From Paramacrobiotus richtersi (Eukaryota; Tardigrada; Eutardigrada; Parachela; Macrobiotidae), in contig JAQGAU010000226.1 in NCBI GenBank assembly GCA_034698045.1, positions 1 to 33,898 of the forward strand: a stretch of 33,898 nt of DNA, in the 5' to 3' direction. The number at the start of each line of letters is the position of its first letter. The stretch's first letter is position 1. Of this stretch, positions 21,051-30,183 are shown one piece after another. A program made the translations under genes and the position numbers. The notes beneath the pieces are model-generated. The model did no database searches, had not been told where the DNA came from, and saw only the letters and a program-made list of their open reading frames with translations.

Positions 21051-22405
21051 TTTGATTTTGTTGATGTGCACAGGGCCACAGTCCATAGTATGAAAGCGCG
21101 TTTTGCGAAGCACGGTTATCTTATTTTTTTGTCATGGTTATATCTGCAGATCCTTGCCGATAAACCCCTACGCTCGCTCTCTGTAGCAATACAAAGAACA
21201 GTTCCCTTGGCGCGTTTCGAGTAGGGCCGTTATGGATGGTCAAAAGTCGCCTGGATGTGTCGGCATTAAATTCTGTCAGCTCGATCTACAAACACCGAAA
21301 TCGTGTTCTACTTTCCAAAACGTTGAGCTCGCGCGCGCTCCTTCTCATAGTAAGGTACAACTCGAATTATTGCCGCGCTTTTTATCTACGATACCATAGT
21401 GCTTACGTCCAGTATGCCAAAAGCAGTTGGCATAGTGTATTGCCACCAGAATCAAGGTGTTATTTGTCGGGAAATTACTGTAGTCACCCTGTATGGTAGT
21501 CCCACTCTCACCCCCGTTTACTATAAGCACCCCTCTTGAAGTAATTAATGTTTATGGATCGGCTTTCGTAAAATATGACTCCCAGTAACGACGAAACTGC
21601 TTATGCGGTCAAATTCCCGGTCAGCTGTGTAGATTCGCAAATTCATATGCACCACCCTAATATGCATTCGGCAGTGCGTGGTGCTGTACGTCTGGTTACT
21701 GTCGCTTTCACCGGTGTGAAAAACGCCACCAAGAAGTTCGTGGTACTGTGTACATACCTTACTAGCCGGAAGCTATTCCGGTAGGCTAAACTCCGAACCC
21801 TTTTTGAACTGCAGACTTATCTTATGAATCTGGGTGCCCTTTCGGCAAACATCCAGAGCAGCAAACACAGAATCATCATAATGTAAGGATAGTTACGTAC
21901 GCTCAGTACTACTTTAGTGCAGATATTCCTGAACATCACCATTTTATAACGATGATAAGCATGGCAGCAGCGATGCACGTTACAATTATCCGTAATTTAA
22001 AAGGCGGGCCTCTAGTGATTCGGGGTGGAATGTGGGGGCTATGGTAAAACGGGGTGTATAGGGGCGCCTAAAGGCTATATTGGTAATTTGGTACCCTATT
22101 TGTTAACTCATACAGTATGACTACATGCAAATATATGGACCGAAGGATTTGTTGCCGTAATGGGCGACCACGAGTGCACTCATGCAGTGTCAGTAAAAGC
22201 TAACAAGTAAGACTTTACCGTGGTAACGTAGGCATCGAACCATACAAAAAGAGCGTGCCTACTCGAGTGAAACAGCTTTTCAGACTCACAGCATAATAGC
22301 AATTAAAACAAAAAATTAACTCGTCTTTACAACGTAACTTTATCCTATGGCCAATTTAAATTTGACTGTGCTGCTCTGGTAATCAACCAGAGCTGCTAAA
22401 CGGCC

Positions 22406-23817
22406 ATGCACGTTTTGCGAAAAAGATCCTGCTGGCACATCTGGATGATAGTGCTGTGTGGGAGTGTTACATATGTGTTAGTGACCCTAGACTCTCATAC
22501 AGCTATTTCGTATGATGTTGGATACAGAGTTGTTTACACCGACCCAGATAAATATGTTGTGAATCCAAATGTCACCAAAGGCCAATATAACCTTTCTCCA
22601 GATGAATGTGATCGCGATGCGCCACCTTTTCTTGTGATCGCTGTCATCAGCGCACCGAAGAATTTTCGTACTCGTGAAACGATTCGGAAAACATGGGCAT
22701 CAGTGGCTGAGTTCTGTAATGTGCGAGTGATGTTTGTGCTGGGCCGAGTGTTTTCAAATACGACACAACAAGCTCTCAACCGAGAAGCGACATATTACGG
22801 CGATCTTTTGCAGTCTGATCGGTATGATGACACATTTCGGAGTTCGACTACCAAAACGCTAAACTTATATCAGTGGTGTGCGGCTTTTTGCTCCGGATCG
22901 GCTTTCGTGGTCCGCGTAGACGATGATGCGTACCTGAATATCCCAAAACTGAGCAACATCCTTCGGAGCGAAGGTCGTGATGCGATTTATGGGAATGTTT
23001 TTATTAAGGAGATTCAGAATGATGAATGGTTTCCGGAACGGAATCCGAATGCAAAATATTATTCTCCAAGGGAGGAATATAATCATGATCGCTATCCCGT
23101 GTATATCTAGGGATTCTTAATTATACTGTACCCGCCCGACCAATTCGCCCAAAGAGTGGCGTGTACGGAAATTATCGTCGTTAATATACCTACTCTGGCT
23201 TCAGTACATTTTGTCGTTTTTAATTAAAAAAGTATCTCAGGTATCATTAGGAAGCCATTTTCCACTGTTTGTTACTTGATCTTTTGAGTAAACGTCAAAA
23301 GAAGGACGAAAAAATGATTTGTTGTGGTTTTTGGGGGCCCCCAGTATGTCATGCCAAAGGGCGCGCGATCGCTGTTATGATTTTTTTCTTATGATATTTC
23401 AACTGAAAGTTCGAATGGTTAGCCAGATTAATAATTAAAATTCTAACTGCGAAAACTGGGTAGAAATTAAAATCGTGTTCACGTACCGGTGGGGCAAAGT
23501 GCGCGGTAGGGCAGTATTCTGGGCGAATTGGTCGGGCGGGTACAGTAACTCCAACAGCTTTATTGGGGAAAGTGTTGTATGCAAGTCAGTTCACTCCCTA
23601 CAGTTTTATTGACGATATTTACATCACCGGGCTGATTGCAAATAATACTGGAATTCCACTCCGACATGTAGCAGGGATCTCAACGAAAACCAAAACTATG
23701 ACGATGTCCGCGCTGTGCTTGAAGGAAAAGTACACAGCCATACACAGAACCACCCAGAGAGATCTGTTTTTAAAGTGGAATGCAAAGTGTGATAAGTCCC
23801 GCAGCGTTTGCGCGTGA
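22406..23817 (+). pseudogene. GT31 glycosyltransferase gene, broken by a nonsense codon and a MITE
   Basis: Near-complete copy of the GT31 gene at 27895. The first part, 22406-23107, reads 234 residues with signal anchor (about 11-28), SAPKNFRTRETIRKTW, VMFVLGR, DDTFRSST and RVDDDAYLN. TAG at 23108-23110 then replaces the Trp codon of the YPVYIWGF block. Sixteen bases on, a 420-base MITE (23126-23545) is inserted. The C-terminal part resumes at 23548 (TPTALLGKVLY, SFIDDIYITGL) and runs to TGA at 23817. Apart from the TAG and the insertion the frame is continuous, so the loss is recent. The truncated product would keep the DDD motif but lack the C-terminal third including the DDIY acidic motif, and is unlikely to be active. 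Confidence 0.9.
23126..23545. mobile_element. 420-bp MITE with perfect 26-bp terminal inverted repeats
   Basis: Ends are CTGTACCCGCCCGACCAATT (plus CGCCCA) at 23126-23151 and its exact reverse complement at 23520-23545. It is flanked by TA on both sides (23124-23125 and 23546-23547), while the intact paralogue has a single uninterrupted site (TTAATTATAGCTCC) here. The interior is AT-rich with no open frame, so it is non-autonomous. The TA duplication points to the Tc1/mariner superfamily. Perfect TIRs suggest a recent insertion. Because the ends read GT...AG inside the TIRs, the element could in principle be recognised as an intron. Confidence 0.93.
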
Positions 23818-24319
23818 TCTGGCCATCATCCAGAGAAATGTTTTGGTATCTTTAGCGGCGATCAGTCTTTGCCGATCGACCGGAGCGGAGATAGCTCCAA
23901 CGCATCCTTATGTGTATGTCACGGAAGTTCACATAGTCCTTTTCGGACACGATAATTCTGTTTGAAGTGGTCCGGTTTGCTTGAAATTTGATCAGCATGT
24001 TCCGGATTACGAGTTCTGGAACCCTATTGTTTTTTCGCCATACTTTTTTCCAAAAATGACAAAATCATTAGGATTAAACTGCGCTGTATATGTACCGCCG
24101 TGTGCTGACAAGCGCGCTGCATCGACAGCGGATCTTGCACATATGAAAAGCAGTTTTATGTTTTTATTTGTTGCCTGGAATTGTTGGGCAGATGATGAAT
24201 AAACGTTGCTTAATATCGTTTCTTGCGTTGTCGATAGAATTGTAGCACATACTGTATAATTACGAACTCGACATTCATTTTCTACAGTTTGTTACGATAA
24301 AAAAATTTGTACAAACAGT
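23818..24319. other. Spacer between convergent genes
   Basis: About 500 bases between the GT31 pseudogene and the truncated methyltransferase. No gene is supported; a small plus-strand frame at 23981-24202 has no recognisable features. AATAAA occurs near 24198 on the plus strand. Confidence 0.55.
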
Positions 24320-24760
24320 TTATTTGCGTATCCAGCGTCCTCCTTTCCGTACGTTTGTATTGTTCGCAACAGTATCCTTTATAATGAAAACCATACTGTC
24401 GTAAAAATGCATACTGTCCAGTACACTATGTAATTCTATGTTATGGGGATCATTTATGAATAAGGGATTCCTGTGATGTTGTAAGTTTAAGACATCTATC
24501 CAGATCTTTAAACGTTCGATCATGGTCAACGTGTCCATATTCGATGAACCGCCGTATTCCTTCCAGTAACTTGTGTGCAGGTCTTCTATTACATACACTC
24601 CTCCAGTCTTCAATTTTGGAAGCAAGGCTCCAATCGATACCATTTGCTGTTGCATCGAGTGTCCACCATCATCGATAATAATGTCCAACATTGGCAATGT
24701 TCGACTGAGACTTTTTATTTCTGTAATGTTACCTTGATCGCCAGTGTAGATAGTGAAGAC
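24320..24760 (-). pseudogene. 5'-truncated MycE-like sugar methyltransferase
   Basis: Minus-strand frame homologous to residues 126-270 of the methyltransferase at 29371-30183. It keeps TGDQGN, LDIIIDDGGHSMQQQ, GGVYVIEDLHTSYW, HFYDSMVFI and the RKGGRWIRK end. The first 125 residues, containing the membrane anchor and the SAM loop (LLEIGVQSGGS), are absent: a TAA (24763-24761) lies right before the first homologous codon, and no matching sequence is found upstream. The remaining frame has no stops, so truncation may be recent, or the piece is an exon of a rearranged gene using an acceptor near 24785 or 24761. Without the SAM loop, activity is not expected. Confidence 0.75.
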
Positions 24761-24770
24761 TTAGTGATTA

Positions 24771-25279
24771 GTGACTGTTTGACTTTGATTAGTGTTCTTC
24801 TACAGATTACTAGCAACATTACAGGGCTTGCCGCGCTACCGTATAGCGCTGCGTTTGCACAGCACATCGAAAACTCAGTGCAGCAACAGCGTGCAGCGTA
24901 TTTAAAAGCAGAAAAGACCAAACCATCAGGTTTTTTTAGCCCAGAAATCTGTCATTATTTCGTATGACGTGCTCCTTACAAGCTCTGAAACCCGAACATG
25001 TTTTTTTTGTTGCTAAAACTTGACGAAAACTCTATCGAGCTTGTCGCGACAAGGGCCGGGACGTTTAGTGCTGCAATATAGTCGATCCAAGCGAAACCGG
25101 ACCAACCCGTTTTCTTGTTCTTCGGCAGCTTTGCTTCGACAGTTATGATGTTAGTTGGATGGATGGATGACATGAAAGCATGTATCGAAAGCGTGCATGG
25201 CGATCACGGACCGTCGCTGCGCTTCCAGTCATCTTTGTGATCGACGGTGACTGTAGTTTCCTGTGACCTTTGCCAAAAA
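24771..25279. other. Intergenic region upstream of a GT31 gene
   Basis: No gene seen. It does not resemble the 5' half of the methyltransferase gene on the minus strand, which supports truncation of the 24320-24760 copy. It should contain the promoter of the gene at 25280. Confidence 0.55.
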
Positions 25280-26254
25280 ATGTCAGTTTGGACTATAGCA
25301 TTTATTGGAACTGTAATGTGTATCTTTGCACTTCTTGGTATACCTGGAACCGTTTCGATCAGCGAAACGTTGTCAGATATATATAACACAAGTCAATCGG
25401 ATCCAAATGTATATTATATCGACCCAAAAGTTGTCCGAAGTCAATATACTCATTCTCCCATCCTCTGTATTAACCGCAGTCAGCAACCGTTCCTTGTCGT
25501 TGCTATCATCAGTGCACCCAAAAATTTTCGTGTCCGTAAGATTATTCGTAAAACTTGGGGCACTGCTGCCGAAACTTGCGGAGTAATGGTACTTTTTATG
25601 TTGGGCAAGGTCCAGTCAAGCGTAATCCAGGATTCGCTCAACAAAGAAGCCAAAGAATATGAGGACATTTTGCAGTCTGATCGCTTCGACGATACATTTC
25701 GCAGTTCGACCATTAAAACGCTGTATCTTTACCAATGGTGCGCGGCTGCTTGTCCAGGATCAGCTTTTGTTGTCCGAGTGGACGATGATGCGTATCTTAA
25801 TATTCCCAAATTAACGGCATTTCTGAAGAACGAGATGCCTGATGCGTTCTACGGACACGTCTTTATTGAAAACATTGTGACGGATCATGGACGCGTGGAA
25901 CGCAACCCCAACAGGAAATATTACTTGTCACGGGAGGAGTACAATAACGACCGTTTACCTGTTTTTATTTGGGGATACCTGATCGTGGCACCGATCTCTC
26001 ACTTGGCGAAGCTCCTACATGCCAGTCAGTTTGTTCCATATAGCTTTCTCGACGATGTTTACGTTACCGGACTTGTAGCTAACTTTAGTGGGATACCGTT
26101 ACGACACGTACCGGGCATTGCCGAAAAAAATACAACAATGAGCATATCTTCGCCATGTCTGAAGGACAGATTTATGGCCATTCACAGGACAAGTCAGAAA
26201 GACTTGTTTCTGATTTGGACAGCGGAGTGCGCAGCATTCAGTGCTGTCTGTTAA
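25280..26254 (+). CDS. GT31 beta-1,3-glycosyltransferase (galactosyltransferase family)
   Basis: Intronless, 324 residues. GT31 enzymes add galactose, GalNAc or GlcNAc in beta-1,3 linkage in the Golgi. A short cytoplasmic tail is followed by a signal anchor (about 5-27). Family motifs: VVAIISAPKNFRVRKIIRKTWG (residues about 73-94), VLFMLGK (94-100), DILQSDRFDDTFRSSTIKT, RVDDDAYLN (166-174; DDD binds Mn2+ and UDP), LPVFIWGYLIVAP (226-238) and SFLDDVYVTGL (255-265), the counterpart of the EDV motif. N-glycosylation sequons occur at NTS, NRS, NFS and NTT. The start is the ATG at 25280; no earlier ATG lies in frame. It is more diverged from the other two GT31 copies than they are from each other, and it lies between the two duplicated units. 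The exact sugar and acceptor cannot be read from sequence. Confidence 0.92.
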   Translation: MSVWTIAFIGTVMCIFALLGIPGTVSISETLSDIYNTSQSDPNVYYIDPKVVRSQYTHSPILCINRSQQPFLVVAIISAPKNFRVRKIIRKTWGTAAETCGVMVLFMLGKVQSSVIQDSLNKEAKEYEDILQSDRFDDTFRSSTIKTLYLYQWCAAACPGSAFVVRVDDDAYLNIPKLTAFLKNEMPDAFYGHVFIENIVTDHGRVERNPNRKYYLSREEYNNDRLPVFIWGYLIVAPISHLAKLLHASQFVPYSFLDDVYVTGLVANFSGIPLRHVPGIAEKNTTMSISSPCLKDRFMAIHRTSQKDLFLIWTAECAAFSAVC

Positions 26255-27894
26255 CATTAGAATATGGGAAACTTTCATGATTTTCTTTAGTGTATATTAT
26301 TTATTGTTCGGGCCTTCCAAATCGGAAGTATCTAACTTTCCTTCCTGTATTGCTCAGCCTGTTAAGTTTTTATGAGCATACTCAAAACAGTGTTACATAA
26401 TCGCTCAGCTCAAAGATTGCTCTTTTCCTCCACTGTGATTATTTTTTTCTGTATCGCCCACATGCCACCGCACACAGAGAACAAAAGTCCCAGAGCAGCC
26501 GCGGATCAACGACAACGGCAGAAAGAGACCCGATACAGCGCCCTAAGTGACCAATACCATGTCCAGCCAATTGGGTTCGAGACAATGGGGAGTTGGGCCC
26601 GAGAGCTGCGGCGTTCCTGATAGAGATCGGACGCAGAATACGGGAAAATACGGAAACCCTAGATCAATGGAGTTTTTGCGGCAGCGCATTAGTGTTGAAA
26701 TTCAGCGGGGCAACGGCATTTGTGTTATGGGCACTGTTAACTCGACCAAGGAAATGGAAAATGTGTTTTTGTTGATTAACGTGTAATTGTTTGATACTAC
26801 TTTGACTCTAAAGGGATGTACAGTGAAAAACAATTATAAAATGTCCCAGTTTTAAAGTCCCGTACCGCGGCCAGTGTGACCTTGTAAAATTTGGCATCAA
26901 GTAAATCAATGCGCCAGCAGCGTATGGAAATGCATACACACCATACCCATCCATACGGCACAGAAACAAGCACACGCTGTGTCCAAGTGAAAGTGCAAGG
27001 AAACCACTCTCGCTTTTTTTCTGTATGGCCACTCTCTGTGTAAACTACCTGCCGAGGAGTACGTAACATTATCACCTTTTTCGCTTTGACCACAGTGGTT
27101 TGAATAGGGCACTGTGCTGATAAACAGAGAGATGTGCTGTGTCAATTAAGGACCGGGTCAAGTTGTTTAAAATTAGCATATGTTGAACTAATTGGGCGAG
27201 CTGCCAGATGTGTAGAAAGTAGTTGGTGCTAAGGACCAATTCTGGTTTCGAACAGATAAAGCAAAAACGGAGACTAACATTCGGCATTAATAATTTTTAA
27301 ATATAACATTCACACACGAACCACTTCATCTGCACCTCAACATTTACTAGTGCCTTGATTGTCAGTACTGTTGAGCGTCTTTAATTATGGTATCTTTCTT
27401 TCCACACCATAACACCGTTGCATAAGTGACGATATTCCAATCGTATCTCGCCTGCGCTGATTGGCTAACACAGCTCCACTCTCATTATCTGAAGTGGATT
27501 TTATCAAGGAAGGAAATGTTCGCCACTGTTGCGCAATATCAGACGTTGCGCGCATAAACGGATTTCCCGACAACAGAAGTAGATATCCATCTTCTGGTTA
27601 TTAAAAAGAAGAATGAAACTTGGTGCAAAGCTTAAAGGTGCGCGACTGTTTTAATTTTTAATTTATTTATGACAAGGAGTAGAATTTTCCCTTCAGTTAC
27701 TCGCCGCAATGGGCGACCGAGCTGTGGTCATGCTCCGTCAGTAAGATAAAATTACACCGAAGTGACGCAGGCATCGGAGCATAGAGCAGAAGCCTGTGTA
27801 CTCAAGTGAGACTGTTATTCTTAATCACAACATTACAGAAATTAACATTCTTTCCGATCACCTGTTAAGAGCTTTCAACCAGAGTTGTTAAGCC
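26255..27894. other. Intergenic region with a retrotransposon fragment
   Basis: No host gene supported. The retrotransposon relic at 26540-26786 is listed separately. Upstream of it, the frame from ATG 26372 may be part of the same relic. From 26800 to 27690 I see only short frames. From about 27700 it matches the GT31 upstream flank at 22150. Confidence 0.55.
26540..26786 (+). pseudogene. Non-LTR reverse transcriptase C-terminal fragment, frameshifted
   Basis: Read across three frames, the segment gives YHVQPIGFETMGS (about 26557-26595), then GPRAAAFLIEIGRRIRENT (26596-26652), then GNPRSMEFLRQRISVEIQRG (about 26655-26714) and NGICVMGT. This order matches, from memory of the family, the C-terminal tail often found after the reverse transcriptase domain of invertebrate non-LTR elements (pattern like PVAxETxG...FLxxLGRR...FLxQRISVxxQRGNxxxVxGT). 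At least two frameshifts and no upstream RT domain show it is dead and truncated. A domain search is needed for family assignment. Confidence 0.55.
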
Positions 27895-28896
27895 ATGCAA
27901 CTTGTGCGAAAAAGATCTGCCTGGCACATCTGGATAATTGTGCTCGGCGGAAGTGTGACGTACGTGATACTTCTCCTAGATTCTCATAAACCTTTTTCTC
28001 ATTACGAAAAACTGCCATTTGGCTACAAAGTTCATGCCGGCCCAGACAAATATTTTGTGAATCCAAATATCACCAGAAGCCAATATACCCTTTCTCCAGA
28101 TGAATGTGATCACATTGAGCCAGCTTTCCTTATGATCGCTATTATTAGCGCACCGCGGAACTTTCGTACCCGTGAAATGATCCGGAAAACATGGGCATCC
28201 GTGGCCGCTTCCTGTAAAGTCCGGTTCATGTTTGTCCTTGGCCGAGTGCATTCACATACCACACAACAATCTCTCGCCCGCGAAGCGAAGCAGTACGGTG
28301 ACCTTTTGCAGTCCAACCAGTATGACGACACATTCCGCAGTTCGACTACGAAGACGCTGCACTTGTTTCAGTGGTGTGCGGCTTTCTGCTCCTCATCCAC
28401 CTTCGTGATCCGGGTTGATGATGATGCGTACTTGAACATCCCAAAACTACATGATATCCTTAAGAGTGGGGATCGTGACGCATTTTACGGAAATGTGTTT
28501 ATGAAAGAAATTCAAAACGATGAATGGTTGCCGGAACGGAATCCCAATGGGAAATATTATTCTCCAAGGGAGGAGTATAAACATGATCGTTATCCGGTGT
28601 ATATCTGGGGATTCTTAATTATAGCTCCAACATCCCAACTGGGGAAAGTGTTGTACGCCAGTCAGTTTATCCCCTACAGTTTTATTGATGATATTTATAT
28701 TACTGGATTAATTGCGAATTTCAGCGGAATTCCACTGCGACATCTGCCTAGTATAATTGCCACGAAGACCAAAGCGATGACAATTTCTGCGCCGTGTTTC
28801 AAGAATATGTACGCAGCTTTACATAGAATCACCACAAAAGATTTGTTTATCATGTGGCATGCCGAGTGTACACAGAATCGCAACGTATGTAAATAA
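27895..28896 (+). CDS. GT31 beta-1,3-glycosyltransferase, intact copy
   Basis: Intronless, 333 residues, ATG in good context (AAGCCATG). Basic tail (RKR), signal anchor about residues 10-28, then the Golgi-lumenal domain: IIAISAPR-type motif (IAIISAPRNFRTREMIRKTW, 81-100), FMFVLGR (111-117), GDLLQSNQYDDTFRSST, RVDDDAYLN (173-181), YPVYIWGFLIIAP (233-245), SFIDDIYITGL (262-272) and a C-terminal Cys pair. All family acidic motifs are kept. AATAAA overlaps the stop codon (28892-28897), so if used, the 3' UTR would be very short; a later signal may serve instead. The closest relative in the window is the MITE-broken copy at 22406. Faces the methyltransferase gene at 29371 tail to tail, 474 bases apart. 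A donor of UDP-Gal or UDP-GlcNAc is typical of the family; not determined here. Confidence 0.93.
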   Translation: MQLVRKRSAWHIWIIVLGGSVTYVILLLDSHKPFSHYEKLPFGYKVHAGPDKYFVNPNITRSQYTLSPDECDHIEPAFLMIAIISAPRNFRTREMIRKTWASVAASCKVRFMFVLGRVHSHTTQQSLAREAKQYGDLLQSNQYDDTFRSSTTKTLHLFQWCAAFCSSSTFVIRVDDDAYLNIPKLHDILKSGDRDAFYGNVFMKEIQNDEWLPERNPNGKYYSPREEYKHDRYPVYIWGFLIIAPTSQLGKVLYASQFIPYSFIDDIYITGLIANFSGIPLRHLPSIIATKTKAMTISAPCFKNMYAALHRITTKDLFIMWHAECTQNRNVCK

Positions 28897-29370
28897 AGCT
28901 CTTTCGATCCTCGAGACGTTTATGCCTTTGTTGAGACGTTGTGTACTGTGGTGTAAATTATAACATACCGAAAATCTATGCATCTTTTCGCGTCATTGCA
29001 GTGAGCAATTACTGTTTATTTTTCTGTGTTGCTGATTTTTAAAATGTAGCAGTATTTATCGCTTCATTGGATTTCACAAATTGCATGTTATGGTTTATTA
29101 GAAGTCTGTAACGACAGCAGCGCATGCATGTACGTACAATCTGCTACTGAAAACTTCATTGGGAATGTGATACAACGATCCTGGAGCTGAAATAACTACT
29201 GCAGTTATGTCAGTATAAAAAATTGTGATAAAAACTGAAACCGAAACAACCAACACCCGTCCTTATCATTCAAAGCCGCCTTAGTACGTGGCAATGTACC
29301 CAACCCCAATGCCGCGCTTCCTCTAACGACAGCAACAGAAAACGCAGTTTCAATAATGCAGCAGAATCTG
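28897..29370. other. Spacer between convergent GT31 and methyltransferase genes
   Basis: 474 bases holding both 3' UTRs. No gene is seen. Confidence 0.6.
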
Positions 29371-30183
29371 TTACTTGTATATCCAACGTCCGCCTTTCCG
29401 TAAATTGACATTACTCTTAACATTGTCCTTTGTAATGAAAACCATACTATCGTAAAAATGCAAGCTATCCATTGTACTATGCAGTTCCACACTTTTTTGA
29501 TTACTTCTAAATGTACGATTCCTGTGATGTTGCAAATTGAGCACATCTATCCAGGACTTCGAGTGTTCAATCGTGGTCATGGTCTCACCATTGGATGAGC
29601 CACCGTTCTCGTTCCAGTAACTGGTATGCAAGTCCTCAATGAGATACACCCCACCAACGCGCAGTTTTCGAAACAACACTTCGAACGATGCCGTCTGTTG
29701 CTGCATCGAATGTCCGCCATCATCGATGATGATATCAAACGTCGGCCACGTTTGACTTAGGTTCCTCATTGTTCCCAGGTCGCCCTGATCCCCAATGAAG
29801 ATGGTGACATTTTCCCTGGAAAACCGTTTGCATTTCTTGTTGATATCCAGACCATAGTAGATGAGTCCCGATCCGAAATAATCCCGCCACATGTTGATGG
29901 ATCCGCCGCTCTGTACGCCGATTTCCAAAAGTGTCACTGTTTGTCCGCGGTACTGTGCGAAATGATGATCGTACGGGCGGAAATAGCTGGTCCAACGGTC
30001 AACACCGGCAGCGTACTCGCTGTAGTTGGCAAACCACTGGTCAAACCATGCTGACGATGGCACGTACGTGGTCGATGGGGTTTTTGAACATATCTCAGGT
30101 CGGGATCTCCACGATAACCTTTCAATAAAATAAGTGGTTACTAATATAATTATTATGCCCATGTAAAAAGTTTTGCGGTACAT
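29371..30183 (-). CDS. MycE-like SAM methyltransferase with membrane anchor
   Basis: Single-exon minus-strand gene of 270 residues. An in-frame TGA lies nine bases before the ATG at 30183, which fixes the start. Residues 7-20 (YMGIIIILVTTYFI) form a signal anchor, placing the enzyme in the ER or Golgi. The SAM loop is LLEIGVQSGGS (85-95), followed by YYGLDIN (109-115) for ribose binding; IIIDDGGHS (151-159) matches the metal-binding DDGSH-type motif of macrolide sugar O-methyltransferases such as MycE and TylE; then GGVYLIEDLHTSYW (177-190). The C-terminus is basic (RKGGRWIYK). By family analogy it methylates a sugar hydroxyl in a metal-dependent way, but the acceptor is unknown. Its partner by position is the convergent GT31 gene at 27895; the same pair, damaged, lies at 22406-24760. 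Confidence 0.88.
   Translation of the reverse strand: MYRKTFYMGIIIILVTTYFIERLSWRSRPEICSKTPSTTYVPSSAWFDQWFANYSEYAAGVDRWTSYFRPYDHHFAQYRGQTVTLLEIGVQSGGSINMWRDYFGSGLIYYGLDINKKCKRFSRENVTIFIGDQGDLGTMRNLSQTWPTFDIIIDDGGHSMQQQTASFEVLFRKLRVGGVYLIEDLHTSYWNENGGSSNGETMTTIEHSKSWIDVLNLQHHRNRTFRSNQKSVELHSTMDSLHFYDSMVFITKDNVKSNVNLRKGGRWIYK

Larger units (their letters stand above)
18035..22405. other. Long gene-poor region with inverted repeats and coding-like scraps
   Basis: No complete gene is supported across 4.4 kb. Notable contents: an inverted repeat at 18597-18731; several short frames from 18900 to 20400 that read like protein but do not join cleanly, such as one ending QRKPK before AAG|GTACGT near 20230 and another reading FPDTTYIPSVDGDY near 20320; and a long inverted repeat at 20571-21050. 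A 69-codon frame at 21575 is unconvincing. From about 22150 the DNA matches the flank at 27700 and belongs to the GT31 duplication. Confidence 0.5.
22150..24770. repeat. Duplicated GT31/methyltransferase unit, copy 1
   Basis: Contains a GT31 gene (+) and a MycE-like methyltransferase fragment (-), tail to tail. The same arrangement and matching upstream DNA occur at about 27700-30183: both flanks share AATGGGCGACC, GGCATCG and CAACCAGAG(C/T)TG(C/T)TAA just before the ATG. Stop-to-stop gaps are similar (502 and 474 bases). Confidence 0.75.
27700..30183. repeat. Duplicated GT31/methyltransferase unit, copy 2
   Basis: Intact counterpart of 22150-24770: GT31 (+) at 27895 facing the methyltransferase (-) at 29371. 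Both genes are whole here, so this copy is closer to the ancestral arrangement. Confidence 0.75.

Noticed and set aside
21575..21784. 69-codon frame with ATG
   Set aside because: No recognisable motif or neighbour support; kept out of the gene list.
23108..23110. Stop-codon readthrough or recoding of TAG in the GT31 copy
   Set aside because: The intact paralogues have TGG (Trp) here and a MITE follows within 16 bases, so simple nonsense mutation explains it.
24575..24967. 130-codon plus-strand frame
   Set aside because: Mostly antisense of the truncated methyltransferase; the remainder has no recognisable features.
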